A DNA stretch of 64,000 nucleotides from Massilia sp. IC2-477 (GCF_020707265.1 NZ_JAJFEQ010000001.1:310001-374000), one strand, 5' to 3'. Shown: positions 50,790-60,068, counted from the stretch's first letter. A program made the numbers and translations. The notes: generated by a model not told the origin, from the letters alone.

Positions 50790-51913
50790 CAGATCACCAC
50801 CAGTTCGCCTTCGATCGCGCCGGCCTGGTCGAGCGCCTGCAGGATCGCCATGATGTCGTCGGGCGACGCGCCCAGGCTGTTGACCACGTCGATGATGGTC
50901 TGCAGCTTGGCGCCGGCCGGCCAGCGGAACATCTGGCCCGAGCCCTGGTCCACCGACAGCTTCGACTCCGGCGTCACCGCGGTCTGGCCGCGCGAGAACG
51001 GGCCCGGCTGCGACACGCGCGAGCTTTCCGAAATGATCACCTTGAGCGAGCCGTGGGTGACGGCGGCCGCCTTCACGCGCAGGCCGTCGGCGATGACGAC
51101 GGTGCCGGTGCGGGAGTTGAACACGACCTTCGGCGTTTCCACGCCGGCTTCGATCGACAGATTGTTCAGCCTGGCCATGAAGGCCACGCGTTCGGTCGGA
51201 TTTTCGGGCGCGATGACTTCGACGCTGGTGCCGTCGGCGGTGGTGGCGATCGGGCCGTACTTGGCGTTGATCGCGTTGACCACGTTGGTGGCGGTCTCGA
51301 AATGCGGCTGGCGCAGGCGCAGCATCACTTGCGGGCGGGTCGCGAAGTCGCTGGCGATCTCGCGCTCGATCATGGCGCCGTTCGGGATGCGGCCGGTGGT
51401 CGGGGTATTCACCGTCACCGATGAGCCGCTTTTGCCGGTGGCGTTCAGGCCGCCGACCACCAGGTTGCCCTGGGCCAGCGCATAGATCTCATTGTCGGCC
51501 GCGCGCAGTTGCGTGAGCAGCAGGGTGCCGCCGCGCAGGCTCTTGGCATCGCCCAGCGAGGACACGGTGACGTCGATCGCCTGGCCGCGGCGGTAGCCCG
51601 GCGGGAACACGGCCGAGACCATGACCGCGGCGACGTTCTTGTTCTTGGCGTCTTCGCCTTCCGGCAGGCGCACGCCGAACTGCTTGAGCATGTTGACGAC
51701 CGACTGGCTGGCGTACTTGACCTGGGTCGAGTCGCCGCTGCCGTTCAGGCCGACCACCAGGCCGTAGCCGACCAGGGGGTTTTCACGCACGCCTTCGACA
51801 CTGACCAGGTTGCGCAGGGCCTGCGCGCCGTGCGCGGGCAGGGCGGCGGCGCCAAGCGCGGCCGCGCACAACATGATACGAAAAACGCGGGATGCCTTCA
51901 AAAATTGAATCAT
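50789..51913 (-). CDS. flgI: Flagellar P-ring protein FlgI
   Basis: Periplasmic protein forming the P ring around the rod in the peptidoglycan layer. 374 residues with signal peptide [29 protein letters not shown]. The mature start [31 protein letters not shown] is highly conserved, as are [44 protein letters not shown] and the final [35 protein letters not shown] end. Confidence 0.97.
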   Translation of the reverse strand: MIQFLKASRVFRIMLCAAALGAAALPAHGAQALRNLVSVEGVRENPLVGYGLVVGLNGSGDSTQVKYASQSVVNMLKQFGVRLPEGEDAKNKNVAAVMVSAVFPPGYRRGQAIDVTVSSLGDAKSLRGGTLLLTQLRAADNEIYALAQGNLVVGGLNATGKSGSSVTVNTPTTGRIPNGAMIEREIASDFATRPQVMLRLRQPHFETATNVVNAINAKYGPIATTADGTSVEVIAPENPTERVAFMARLNNLSIEAGVETPKVVFNSRTGTVVIADGLRVKAAAVTHGSLKVIISESSRVSQPGPFSRGQTAVTPESKLSVDQGSGQMFRWPAGAKLQTIIDVVNSLGASPDDIMAILQALDQAGAIEGELVVI

Positions 51914-51920
51914 GTCTTCC

Positions 51921-52571
51921 TCAGAACGGCATCAGGGGGCTGTTGAAGAAGCGCGTCAGCCAGCCCGGCTGGTTGGCGTCGGCCAGCGCACCCTTGCCCG
52001 AATAGGCGATGCGGGCATTGGCCACGCGCAGCGAGGACACCTGGTTGTCGTTGTCGATGTCCTGGGCGCGGATGAAACCCTTCAGGCGCACGAATTCCTC
52101 GCCCTGGTTCAGCATCAGATTCTTCTCGCCGGCCACGCGCAGGAGGCCATTCGGCAGCACTTCCTGCACGATCACGGTCAGCGCGCCGGACAGGGCGTTC
52201 TGCTGGGTGCTGGTGGCGTCGCCTTCGAAATTGCGGTCGGCCGCGATCTCAATGCCGGTCTTCCCAAACGTCTTGCCCAGCGCCCCGATCGGGGCGACCG
52301 AGGCCGATGAGCCCTTCGAGAAGCTGGTGCCGGCGCGCTTGCTGGCCTGGGTGGTTTCCTGGAGGATTACGGTGACCGCGTCGCCCACGCGGTAGGCACG
52401 GCTGTCCGAGGTCAGCGACACGGTGTCACCCGTGAACACGCCGCCCGAGACGCCGCGCGACACCATGCGCTGCATCGGCACGTTGTCGTCGTCGTTCGTG
52501 ACCTGGCGCGGCGGCGCGGAAGCGCAGCCGGCGAGGAGAAGGGCGCCAAGCGCCGCGGTAAGGAATTTCAT
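51921..52571 (-). CDS. flgH: Flagellar L-ring lipoprotein FlgH
   Basis: Outer-membrane lipoprotein forming the L ring. 216 residues; the lipobox is LLAGC with the lipidated Cys16. [39 protein letters not shown] and [34 protein letters not shown] are FlgH signatures. 4-bp gap to flgG. Confidence 0.97.
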   Translation of the reverse strand: MKFLTAALGALLLAGCASAPPRQVTNDDDNVPMQRMVSRGVSGGVFTGDTVSLTSDSRAYRVGDAVTVILQETTQASKRAGTSFSKGSSASVAPIGALGKTFGKTGIEIAADRNFEGDATSTQQNALSGALTVIVQEVLPNGLLRVAGEKNLMLNQGEEFVRLKGFIRAQDIDNDNQVSSLRVANARIAYSGKGALADANQPGWLTRFFNSPLMPF

Positions 52572-52575
52572 CGGA

Positions 52576-53361
52576 TTAGCGTGCAGCCTGTGCCAGGTAC
52601 TGGAGCATGTTGTCGGCGGCCGACAGCACCTTGGTGTTCATCTCGTAGGTGCGCTGGGCGGCGATCATGTCGACCATCTCTTCCACCACCTGCACGTTCG
52701 AGCCTTCCAGCGCGCCTTGCTTGAGCTTGCCGAAGCCGCCGTCGCCCGGACGGCCTTCGTTGGCGGTGCCCGACGCAGCGGTTTCCTGGAACAGGTTCTC
52801 GCCCAGGGCCAGCAGGCCGGCCGGGTTAACGAAGCTGGTGAGCGTCAGCTGGCCCAGTTCGGTCGGGGCGGTGGAACCGGCGACGGTGGCCGAGACCATG
52901 CCGTTTTCGCCGATGGTGATCGCGGTGGCGTTCTGCGGCACGGTAATCTGCGGCACCAGCGGCAGGCCCTGGGCATTGGTCAGGGTGCCGTTCGAATCGA
53001 CCGCCAGCTGGCCGGCGCGGGTGAAGGCCGGTTCGCCGTTCGGGCGGCGCACCTGCAGGAAGCCGGCGCCGTTGATGGCGACGTCCAGCGCCTGGCTGGT
53101 GGTCTGCATGTTGCCATTGGTGAAAATCTTCTGGGTGCCGACGATGCGGGTACCGTTACCGAGCTGGACGCCGTTCGAGATGGTGTTGTCCGCGCTCTGC
53201 GCGCCCGGCTGGGCGTCGACCTGGTAGAACAGGTCTTCGAACACGACGCGGTCGCGCTTGAAGCCGACGGTGTTGACGTTGGCCAGGTTGTTGGCGATCG
53301 CCTGCAGCTTGGCATCCTGTGCCTGCACGCCGGTCTTGCTGATCCACATTGCTGGATTCAT
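52576..53361 (-). CDS. flgG: Flagellar distal rod protein FlgG
   Basis: Forms the distal rod and is exported by the flagellar type III system. 261 residues. MNPAMWISKTGVQAQDAKLQAIANNLANVNTVGFKRDRVVFEDLFYQ is the rod N-terminal motif, and GSNVQVVEEMVDMIAAQRTYEMNTKVLSAADNMLQYLAQAAR the C-terminal helix. Length is normal. Confidence 0.97.
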   Translation of the reverse strand: MNPAMWISKTGVQAQDAKLQAIANNLANVNTVGFKRDRVVFEDLFYQVDAQPGAQSADNTISNGVQLGNGTRIVGTQKIFTNGNMQTTSQALDVAINGAGFLQVRRPNGEPAFTRAGQLAVDSNGTLTNAQGLPLVPQITVPQNATAITIGENGMVSATVAGSTAPTELGQLTLTSFVNPAGLLALGENLFQETAASGTANEGRPGDGGFGKLKQGALEGSNVQVVEEMVDMIAAQRTYEMNTKVLSAADNMLQYLAQAAR

Positions 53362-53386
53362 GTCTTGCTCCTTGTAGTGTCCGGCG

Positions 53387-54115
53387 TTAAGCGCCGATCA
53401 GGCGGTTGCCCACGTCGTTCATGCTGTCGCTGGCCTTGAACAGCTTCATCTGGATCTCGAAGCTGCGGTTCAGGCTCATCACGGCGACCATCTCTTCCAC
53501 TGCCGACACGTTGCTGCCCTCGAGGGCGCGGCCGCGCACGCTCACGTTCGGGTCCGCCTCGAGCGGATCGCCCTGGCGCGACACGATCAGGCCGGCTTCG
53601 TTCTTGGTCAGTTCCGCGCCTTCGGCATTCACCAGGCGCAGCTTGTCGACCGGCTGCATCAGGGTGGCGCCTTCGGTCAGCACGGAAATCGTGCCGTCAT
53701 TGCCGATCTCGACCGCCTGGTGCGGCGGCAGCACGATCGGGCCGCCTTCGCCCAGCAGCGGATGGCCGTTCACCGACAGCGCGCCGTTGGCATCGATGGC
53801 GATGCTGCCGGCGCGGGTATAGGCTTCGCCTTCGCCGTACTGGACCGCCAGGTAGCCGTTGCCGTTGAGGGCGACGTCGAGCGGACGGCCGGTCTCGCGC
53901 ACCGAACCGGCGCGGGTCGAGATGGTGTCGGCCTGCGTCTTGGCCAGGTGCATGCTGTCATAGCCATAGCCCTGCTGCATGGCCTGGGTCGCGGCCACCT
54001 CGAGGTTGGCGCGGAAGCCCGCGGTCTCGATGTTGGCCAGGTTGTTGGCGCGCACCTGCTGGGCCTTCAGGGTGCGCTCGGCGCCGCTGACGGCGGTGAA
54101 GATCAGTTTATCCAT
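53387..54115 (-). CDS. flgF: Flagellar proximal rod protein FlgF
   Basis: 242 residues. N-terminal MDKLIFTAVSGAERTLKAQQVRANNLANIETAGFRANLEVA and C-terminal GSNVSAVEEMVAVMSLNRSFEIQMKLFKASDSMNDVGNRLI frame the rod domain; NGNGYLAVQYGEGEAYTRAGS is the family loop. Lies between flgE and flgG with short gaps. Confidence 0.96.
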   Translation of the reverse strand: MDKLIFTAVSGAERTLKAQQVRANNLANIETAGFRANLEVAATQAMQQGYGYDSMHLAKTQADTISTRAGSVRETGRPLDVALNGNGYLAVQYGEGEAYTRAGSIAIDANGALSVNGHPLLGEGGPIVLPPHQAVEIGNDGTISVLTEGATLMQPVDKLRLVNAEGAELTKNEAGLIVSRQGDPLEADPNVSVRGRALEGSNVSAVEEMVAVMSLNRSFEIQMKLFKASDSMNDVGNRLIGA

Positions 54116-54130
54116 GCTCTTTGCTCAGGC

Positions 54131-55321
54131 TTAGAGGGCCTGCATCAGGGCCTGCATCATCTGGTTCTCGGCGGTGATCACCTTCGAGTTGGCCTGGTAG
54201 TTGCGCTGCGAGGTCATCAGGCCCACCAGTTCCGAGGTGATGTCGACGTTCGAGCCTTCCAGGGTGCCGGTCGACAGGCCGCCGGCCAGGCCGACGCCCG
54301 GTGCGCTGTACAGCGGCGCGCCGGAGGAGTTGTTGGCGACCCAGCTGGTGTCGCTGGTCTGCGACAGGCTGCCTTCGTCCGGGAAGGTGGCGATCGCCAG
54401 GGTGCCGACGATCTGCTGCTGTTCGTTGCTGTACTTGGCGATGACCGAGCCGTCGTTGGCCAGCTGCACGCCCACGAAGCTGCCGGAAGCATAGCCGTTG
54501 CTGCGGTTGGTGGTGTTGGTCGATTCACCGGCGACAAAGGAGGTGCCGTCGTAGTCGATGGTGAGGTTGACCAAATCCTTGCCGGCACCCGGATTGTAGG
54601 TCAGCGCCTGGTTGGTGCCCGCTGCCAGCGCGCCCTTGCTGTCGAAGCTCAGGGTCTTGATCGGCGTTGCGAGCGGCGCGCCGCCGTCGAAGGCGTAGTG
54701 GACCTCGACGGTGTTGGTGGTTGCGCTCTTGACGAAATACTGCGACATGGTGTGCTGGGTGCCGAGCGAGTCGTAGACCACCGACTGCTTGACCAAGTTG
54801 TAGCTCTTGTCGTTGGTGTGGTCGAAGGTGGTAACGGTCGGCACTTTCCAGTCGGAGGACAGGTTGCCGACGTAGGCGATCTTGGTGGTGGCGACGGCCG
54901 GGATCTGGCCGGTCGGGATCTTGATGTCGCCCATCACGCCGGCCGTGCCGCCCAGCGCCGCGCCATAGCCCTGCACCCTGCGGCCGGCCGCGTCGACCAG
55001 GAAGCCGTCCTTGTTGGCCGAGAAGATGCCGACACGGGTGTACTGCACCACGCCCTGGTCGTCACGGCTGGTGAAGAAGCCGCGGCCCTGGATCATTGCG
55101 TCCATGCTGCGGCCGGTGTTGACCAGGCCGCCGTTCTGGGCGATGTTCTGGGTCAGCGACGCGACTTCCACGCCGTTCATCTGGTCGCCGGCCATGACGG
55201 AGGCGAAGTTGGCTCGGCTGCTCTTGAAGCCGTAGGTGCCGGCGTTGGCGATGTTGTTCGAAACGGCTTCCAGCTGCTCGTTGATGGCCTGGATGCCGGA
55301 CAGTGCGATATTGAAGCTCAT
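54131..55321 (-). CDS. flgE: Flagellar hook protein FlgE
   Basis: Builds the flexible hook. 396 residues. MSFNIALSGIQAINEQLEAVSNNIANAGTYGFKSSRANFASV at the N terminus and GSNVDITSELVGLMTSQRNYQANSKVITAENQMMQALMQAL at the C terminus are conserved; the middle (SQYFVKSATTNTVEVHYAFDGG) is the variable hook surface domain. Confidence 0.97.
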   Translation of the reverse strand: MSFNIALSGIQAINEQLEAVSNNIANAGTYGFKSSRANFASVMAGDQMNGVEVASLTQNIAQNGGLVNTGRSMDAMIQGRGFFTSRDDQGVVQYTRVGIFSANKDGFLVDAAGRRVQGYGAALGGTAGVMGDIKIPTGQIPAVATTKIAYVGNLSSDWKVPTVTTFDHTNDKSYNLVKQSVVYDSLGTQHTMSQYFVKSATTNTVEVHYAFDGGAPLATPIKTLSFDSKGALAAGTNQALTYNPGAGKDLVNLTIDYDGTSFVAGESTNTTNRSNGYASGSFVGVQLANDGSVIAKYSNEQQQIVGTLAIATFPDEGSLSQTSDTSWVANNSSGAPLYSAPGVGLAGGLSTGTLEGSNVDITSELVGLMTSQRNYQANSKVITAENQMMQALMQAL

Positions 55322-55332
55322 GTGAATTCCTT

Positions 55333-56016
55333 TCAGTGTTCCAGGGAGGCCAGGGCGGTTGCCTTGCCGTTGAAGCCCGTGATCATCGACGGGTCGACTT
55401 CGCCGATGCCGGCGACCTGCAGCAGGATGCCGCCGCCGGCCGACATGCGTACGCTGTCGAGGCGGCCGGTGATTTCCACCGCCGGTTTGGTGCCGTCCGA
55501 TGCTTCGGCACTGATGCTGTAGTTGCCCGGGGCCAGGCCAAGCGCCGCCGGATCGATCGTGAAGGGCAGGCTGCCGGCGCCATGGGCGGGCAGGCTGACG
55601 CGGTGCTCCTGGCCGCCGACGCTGGTGAGGACCAGGGTGGTGGCGCTGCTGGAACCGCCCAGCTGGATGTTGCCGGAGAGCTTGTCACCGTCGATGCGCA
55701 CGCGATTGGTCTCGACCGAGACTTCGCTGCCGACCTGGGCGCCCATCGCCAGCACCTGCAGGCTCTGCAGCACGCTGGCGCTGGCGCTGGTGGTCTGGGC
55801 CAGGTTCTGCAGCGCTTCGGTCTGCGACAGCTGCGACAGCTGGTTCACGAACTGGCTCGGGTCCGAAGGCGCGAGCGGGTCCTGGTTGCGGATCTGGGCG
55901 ACCAGCAGCTTGGTGAACATGTCCTTGTTCTCGCTGGTGGCGACGCCGGTTGCGATCTTGTCGCTGGCCGGGGTGGTCGAGGCCGGGAAGCCGAAAGAGT
56001 TAGTGGTGGTGACCAT
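55333..56016 (-). CDS. flgD: Flagellar hook-cap (scaffold) protein FlgD
   Basis: Caps the growing hook during assembly. 227 residues. ENKDMFTKLLVAQIRNQDPLAPSDPSQFVNQLSQLSQTEALQNL is the conserved N-terminal region; the C-terminal part (SLPAHGAGSLPFTIDPAALGLAPGNYSISAEASDG) is the FLG-Ig-like domain. 4-bp gap after flgC. Confidence 0.96.
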   Translation of the reverse strand: MVTTTNSFGFPASTTPASDKIATGVATSENKDMFTKLLVAQIRNQDPLAPSDPSQFVNQLSQLSQTEALQNLAQTTSASASVLQSLQVLAMGAQVGSEVSVETNRVRIDGDKLSGNIQLGGSSSATTLVLTSVGGQEHRVSLPAHGAGSLPFTIDPAALGLAPGNYSISAEASDGTKPAVEITGRLDSVRMSAGGGILLQVAGIGEVDPSMITGFNGKATALASLEH

Positions 56017-56020
56017 GCGT

Positions 56021-56425
56021 TCAGCCCTCGCCCATCTTCAGCAGGGAAGCCTGCATGTTCTTGATGCGGCCCATGACTTCGACATTGGTCTCGAAGGCGC
56101 GCGACGCAGCCATCATGTCGGCCATCTCGGCCACTTCATTGACGTTGGCGTAGTAGACCATGCCGTCGGCGTCGGCCACCGGATTGTCCGGCTCGTACAT
56201 CTTGCGCAGCGGCTCGCTCGACTGCACCACGTCCAGCACCTGGACTCTAGCGCCGCCATCCTCGCCCATCACCGAGGCGAACACCGGCTTGCGCGCGCGG
56301 TAGCCTTCGGTTTCGGAGCCGGCCACGGCATTGGCGTTGGCCAGGTTGCTGGCGATCGTGTTCAGGCGCACGGTCTGGGCGGCCATGGCCGAACCGGCGA
56401 TATTCGAAATGTCCTTGAAGCCCAT
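56021..56425 (-). CDS. flgC: Flagellar proximal rod protein FlgC
   Basis: 134 residues. FKDISNIAGSAMAAQTVRLNTIASNLANANAVAGSETEGYRARKPVF and the C-terminal YYANVNEVAEMADMMAASRAFETNVEVMGRIKNM are diagnostic for FlgC. AGGAAA before the ATG; 14 bp after flgB. Confidence 0.97.
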   Translation of the reverse strand: MGFKDISNIAGSAMAAQTVRLNTIASNLANANAVAGSETEGYRARKPVFASVMGEDGGARVQVLDVVQSSEPLRKMYEPDNPVADADGMVYYANVNEVAEMADMMAASRAFETNVEVMGRIKNMQASLLKMGEG

Positions 56426-56439
56426 GCTCGGTTTCCTGG

Positions 56440-56799
56440 TTATTGTCCGTTGATGGCTTTGGCCAGGCCGCGCAGCTTCATGTTGATGAAGGTGAGGCTG
56501 GTCTGGAAGTCGGATGCGTTCTGCGAGAACGCGGCCTGCTCGACGCCGATCTCGACGGTGTTGCCGTCGGCGCTAGGGTGGAAGGGCACGCGGTACAGCG
56601 GGCCGTCGCCCGACAGGGTGGGCTCGCCGGCTTCCGCATCGATCTGCTCCTGCAGGGCAGAGGCGAAGTCGATGTCGCGTGCGGTGTAGCCCGGCGTGCT
56701 TTCGTTGGCGATATTGGCGGCAAGCACGCGCGTGCGTTCGGCGCGCAGCTGCAGCGCGTCGGCGTGTACGCCGAGGGCGTCCTTGAAATTAATCGTCAT
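56440..56799 (-). CDS. flgB: Flagellar proximal rod protein FlgB
   Basis: 119 residues. NFKDALGVHADALQLRAERTRVLAANIANESTPGYTARDIDFASAL is the FlgB N-terminal rod motif, and NASDFQTSLTFINMKLRGLAKAINGQ the C-terminal helix. GAGGA lies 6 bases before the ATG. It is the first gene of the flgB-flgL operon and is divergent from flgA. The 78 bp between them must hold both promoters, but no clear sigma-28 or sigma-54 element could be assigned. Confidence 0.97.
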   Translation of the reverse strand: MTINFKDALGVHADALQLRAERTRVLAANIANESTPGYTARDIDFASALQEQIDAEAGEPTLSGDGPLYRVPFHPSADGNTVEIGVEQAAFSQNASDFQTSLTFINMKLRGLAKAINGQ

Positions 56800-56877
56800 G
56801 GCGATCCTCTGTCGGTGTTCGGCAGGTTGTTCGGTAAAATGGGCGCAATTAAATTCGTCGCGACCCTCTATTTAACA

Positions 56878-57594
56878 ATGATTGCTTTCCGTACGGCAAC
56901 CGTTCTCATTGTATCCTGTCTTTTATCTGCTACAAGTGCTGCTGCGCAATCTATTTCTTTACGGATAGAACAACAAGCCCGTGAACAAATTGACAAACAA
57001 TTGCTCAGTAGCGGCTTGTCCGACCCGCAAGTCGAGCTCACGGTCGTCAGTACGCGCCCGGCGCCAGCCTGCCGTGCGGAGGTACAGGTCGAGCCGGTCG
57101 ACACCCGCCAGTTCGCCCGCATGCGCTTCATTGCGCGTTGCCCGGACCCGGGCGGCTGGCGCCACGACTTCGTGGTGCGGGCCCGCGTCAGCGCGGTGGT
57201 CGCCGTCACTGCCGCCCCGATCAAGGCCGGCGAAGTCCTGGCCGACGAGCACCTCACCCTCGAGCGGCGCGACGTGACCATCATGAACGACGCCATCGGC
57301 AGCCCCCAGGACGCCCTCGGCCAGACCAGCCGGCGCAGCCTGCGCGCCGGCGAAGTGCTGCGTTCCAGCCAGCTCGCCTCGCCCCAGATGGTGAAGCGGG
57401 GCGACCAGGTCCTGATGGTGGCGCGCTACGAAGGCATCGAAGTGAGCATGGCGGGCGAGGCGCTCGACGCCGGCGCGCGCGGCGCCGTGGTCCGGGTGCG
57501 CAACAGCGCCAGCGGCCAGGTGGTGCGCATGCGCGTGGCGGGGGCGGGGACGGTGGAGCCGGTCGAGACCCCGCCGGGCATCAGCCGTCCCTGA
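56878..57594 (+). CDS. flgA: Flagellar P-ring assembly chaperone FlgA
   Basis: Periplasmic chaperone for P-ring (FlgI) assembly. 238 residues. The ATG at 56878 starts a good signal peptide (MIAFRTATVLIVSCLLSATSAAAQ); another in-frame ATG at 56839 would add 13 residues that fit less well, and the frame is open much further across flgB. The SAF-like domain (AAPIKAGEVLADEHLTLERRDV, RSLRAGEVLRSSQLASPQMVKRGDQVLMVARYEGIEVSMAGEAL) is the family signature. Only flagellar gene on the plus strand here. Confidence 0.95.
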   Translation: MIAFRTATVLIVSCLLSATSAAAQSISLRIEQQAREQIDKQLLSSGLSDPQVELTVVSTRPAPACRAEVQVEPVDTRQFARMRFIARCPDPGGWRHDFVVRARVSAVVAVTAAPIKAGEVLADEHLTLERRDVTIMNDAIGSPQDALGQTSRRSLRAGEVLRSSQLASPQMVKRGDQVLMVARYEGIEVSMAGEALDAGARGAVVRVRNSASGQVVRMRVAGAGTVEPVETPPGISRP

Positions 57595-57609
57595 CCCTGG
57601 CCGTAGGCC

Positions 57610-57636
57610 GTAACTCTGGCCACTGGCCAGAGTTAC
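57610..57636. terminator. Strong hairpin between convergent flgA and the glucosaminidase gene
   Basis: GTAACTCTGGCC (57610-57621), loop ACT, then the exact complement (57625-57636). It overlaps the stop codon of the minus-strand gene (57633-57635). There is no T run on either side, so it may act as a 3' RNA stabiliser or partial terminator. Confidence 0.55.
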
Positions 57637-58391
57637 CCCTCAGTGCGCTGCAGTTTGGTAGCCAGGCGTTCCAGCTTGGCCGCATAGGCCGGGTCGGTCG
57701 CGTAGCCGCCGCGCGCCAGCCCCTGGGCAAAGGCGCGCGCGTCGCTGCCGACGCCCAGGGCGCCCTTGTAGCGCGGATTATCGATCAGCATCTGGGCATA
57801 GTCCCGGAAGGCCGCCCCCGCATCCGGATAGGCGCGGAAGCGTTCGCGCGTCTTGATCGCAGCGCCGCCGACATATTCGGTGGTGGCGGAATCGCTCACG
57901 GCGCCATCCCAGCTGCCGCCGGCCTTGATGCCGAACAGGTTGTGGCTGGACGCGCCGCCGGCAATCTTCAGCGGACGCTGGCCCCAGCCCGATTCCAGTG
58001 CGGCATGGGCCGACACCAGTTCCGGGGCCACGCCCAGCTGCTGCGCGGCCTGCTGGGCCCAGGGCGCGATACTTTCCAAAAATGCTCGCTGCTCGGGCGT
58101 GTTGACGCCGGCGGCCGACAGTTCCTGCGCGGCGTCGACCTCGGCCTCGCCGCTGATGAGACCTGTCGCCCGGGCGCGCCACATGGCGCCTTCCGCAGTC
58201 AGTCCGGCGGCGCCGCTGCCCGATTCGCCGGCATCGCCGTTCTGGATGTAGGCGGCAACTTCGCCTTGCACTTCGCCGAACATGCGGCCGAAGCTGCTGC
58301 CATCGCCGCCGCCGATGCCGGCGGTGGGGCGGGTGGCCGCGGTCGGCGCGGTCGGCAGCAAGGCGGGGGTGGAGAAATCAGCGTGGCGCAT
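57633..58391 (-). CDS. Flagellum-associated N-acetylglucosaminidase (FlgJ C-terminal type)
   Basis: 252 residues. The N-terminal 90 or so residues are Ala/Gly/Thr-rich. The rest is a glucosaminidase domain of the FlgJ type: FLESIAPWAQQAAQQLGVAPELVSAHAALESGWGQRPL with the catalytic Glu in ALESGWG, then SHNLFGIKAGGSWDG and RFRAYPDAGAAFRDYAQMLIDNPRYKGAL. It probably opens the peptidoglycan for the rod, the job of the FlgJ C-terminal half elsewhere; the rod-binding half is the separate flgJ at 50433-50789. No signal peptide is seen, so flagellar export is likely. It overlaps flgN by 14 bp. Confidence 0.9.
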   Translation of the reverse strand: MRHADFSTPALLPTAPTAATRPTAGIGGGDGSSFGRMFGEVQGEVAAYIQNGDAGESGSGAAGLTAEGAMWRARATGLISGEAEVDAAQELSAAGVNTPEQRAFLESIAPWAQQAAQQLGVAPELVSAHAALESGWGQRPLKIAGGASSHNLFGIKAGGSWDGAVSDSATTEYVGGAAIKTRERFRAYPDAGAAFRDYAQMLIDNPRYKGALGVGSDARAFAQGLARGGYATDPAYAAKLERLATKLQRTEG

Positions 58392-58818
58392 AGGTGTCGT
58401 CCTCGCCGTGCAGCACGCGCTGCATCACGGTGTACTGTTCCGCCAGCAGGCTGCCGTTGCGGGTGGTGGCCGCCTTGCAGGCCTGCACGGTGCTTTCCAG
58501 GTCGGACCAGGCGGCGGCCAGGGCGCCGCGCGCCGGCTCGGCCAGGCCGGCGATGTAGTCGTCCATGCTGCCGCGCTCACCGAGCAGGGCGCGCACCAGC
58601 GAGACGCGCTGCTGGCGCCGCGCTTCCATGGCGTCGAGCAGGGGCGTGAGGCGTTCGGCCAGCCCGGTCAGTTCGCTGCTGCGGTGGCGCAGGGCGGCGT
58701 CGAACTGGCGTTCGAGCAGGGCCAGCACCTCGGCGCTGTCGCGCACGTCGGCCTGCACGCCATCGGCGAGCAGCAGATTGGCCTGCTGGCGGGTCAGGCG
58801 CGGCTGATTCGCGCTCAT
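58378..58818 (-). CDS. flgN: FlgN-family flagellar export chaperone
   Basis: 146 residues, nearly all helical with heptad-like spacing (DSAEVLALLERQFDAALRHRSSELTGLAERLTPLLDAMEARRQQR). Length, helical content and position immediately after flgM match FlgN, the export chaperone for FlgK and FlgL. Sequence alone is weak evidence because the family is divergent; the context decides. ATGA overlap with the flgM stop. Confidence 0.82.
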   Translation of the reverse strand: MSANQPRLTRQQANLLLADGVQADVRDSAEVLALLERQFDAALRHRSSELTGLAERLTPLLDAMEARRQQRVSLVRALLGERGSMDDYIAGLAEPARGALAAAWSDLESTVQACKAATTRNGSLLAEQYTVMQRVLHGEDDTYAPR

Positions 58819-59087
58819 CCGCGGCCTCCGTGGAAGCGCTGGATCAGGCCGGCCAGGCGGCCGGCGTCGAAGGGCAGTTCGCCCTTGGCGAGCTGGTCGC
58901 GCAGTTCGGCCACGCGGGCGGCGTCGAAGTCCGGCATCGCTTTCAAGGCGGCGGCAGCCGGCTGCAGCACTTCCGATTGCAGCGCGGGCGCGGCGGCGCC
59001 GGCGGCGGTCGCCTCGGCGGGCGCCTGCACGGTGACGCGCTGGGCGCCGACGCTCACGGTGGAAGTGATCGCGCCAGTGATCTTCAT
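58815..59087 (-). CDS. flgM: Anti-sigma-28 factor FlgM
   Basis: 90 residues from the ATG at 59087 (GAGGA 7-8 bases upstream); the frame is open for 29 more codons without a credible start. It binds and inhibits FliA until the hook is complete and it is exported. The C-terminal half (MPDFDAARVAELRDQLAKGELPFDAGRLAGLIQRFH) is the conserved sigma-binding region; the N-terminal part is Ala/Thr-rich and disordered as usual. Unusually, it lies in the same gene string as its target fliA, after motAB. Confidence 0.9.
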   Translation of the reverse strand: MKITGAITSTVSVGAQRVTVQAPAEATAAGAAAPALQSEVLQPAAAALKAMPDFDAARVAELRDQLAKGELPFDAGRLAGLIQRFHGGRG

Positions 59088-59130
59088 GCGGGGTCCTCGT
59101 TTCGATTGAATACTCATTGCATGCCTCGGC

Positions 59131-60066
59131 TTACTTCGGCAACTGGCTGCGCAGCTTTTCCAGCGCCGCCGCATCCGGCATTCCGATCGACGCTTCCTTC
59201 CCCAAGGGGATGGTGGCGCCCGGCTTGCCGAACATGCTGGCCACCAGGCGCGATTGCCCGCTGGTCAGGATCAACAGTTCGATGCGGCGGTTCATGCCGG
59301 CCAGCGGTTCGTCCGCGTCGATCGGCGCACGATCGGCCATGCCGACCACCTGCAGCACGGTCTGGGTGCGCATGCCGCCGCCCAGCAGTTCGGCCCGGGC
59401 GGACAGTGCGCGGTCGGTCGACAGCGCCCAGTTCGAATAGCCGCCCTTGTCGGAGCCGGCGAAGCGCGACGAATCCGTATGGCCGACGATCAGCATCTGG
59501 TTTTCCATCTGCGCGAACAGCGGGCCCATCTTGCGCAACAGCTTGACGAAGCGGCCGGTGGGCAGGGCGCTGCCGCGCATGAACATGCCCTGGCGGTCGG
59601 TATCGTGCAGCATCACGCGCAGGCCGTAGGGCGTCACCACGGTGTCGAGGTTGGCGGCCAGGCCGGCCTCGCGGCTCATCTCGCCCAGCGCCTTCGACAG
59701 TGCCGCCAGTTCGCTGGGGGATTCATAGGCCACGCGCGGCTGGCTCGGCGCGCCCGGACCGCTGCTGCCGCCGCTGCCGGCGACCGGCAGCTGGAAGCGT
59801 TCGATCAGGCTGCCGCTCGGTTCCGACGCGATATCCGGCTTGTGGCCACCTTCGAGCATACCGCTCTCGGTGACGTCGCGCACGATTTTCTTGAGATTCT
59901 GTTGTTCTCGCGAAGCAATCAGCCACAACACTAGAAAGAGTGCCATCAAGGCCAGGCAGAAGTCGGCGAAGGCGACCTTCCAGGCGCCGCCGTGCTCGTC
60001 GTGCGCGTGCTTGCCGCCACCGCGCTTGACGATGGTGGCTTCGTGTTTGTCTTTTCCGTTCGACAC
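59131..60066 (-). CDS. motB: Flagellar motor stator protein MotB
   Basis: 311 residues. The single membrane helix (WKVAFADFCLALMALFLVLWLIAS) carries the proton-binding Asp35, and the C-terminal OmpA-like peptidoglycan-binding domain includes MLIVGHTDSSRFA, NWALSTDRALSARAELL and NRRIELLILT. Works with MotA as the proton-driven stator. It starts 2 bp after motA. Confidence 0.95.
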   Translation of the reverse strand: MSNGKDKHEATIVKRGGGKHAHDEHGGAWKVAFADFCLALMALFLVLWLIASREQQNLKKIVRDVTESGMLEGGHKPDIASEPSGSLIERFQLPVAGSGGSSGPGAPSQPRVAYESPSELAALSKALGEMSREAGLAANLDTVVTPYGLRVMLHDTDRQGMFMRGSALPTGRFVKLLRKMGPLFAQMENQMLIVGHTDSSRFAGSDKGGYSNWALSTDRALSARAELLGGGMRTQTVLQVVGMADRAPIDADEPLAGMNRRIELLILTSGQSRLVASMFGKPGATIPLGKEASIGMPDAAALEKLRSQLPK

Positions 60067-60068
60067 GA

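Noticed and set aside
56443-56877. N-terminal extension of flgA across flgB
   Set aside because: The frame is open, but flgB occupies the other strand and the signal peptide starts exactly at the 56878 ATG.
56800-56877. Sigma-28 or sigma-54 promoter between flgB and flgA
   Set aside because: I looked for TAAA-N15-GCCGATAA and TGGCAC-N5-TTGC patterns on both strands and found no match good enough to report.
59088-59174. Longer flgM starting within motB
   Set aside because: The extra 29 residues are Arg/Ser-rich and unlike FlgM; the 59087 ATG has GAGGA at proper spacing.
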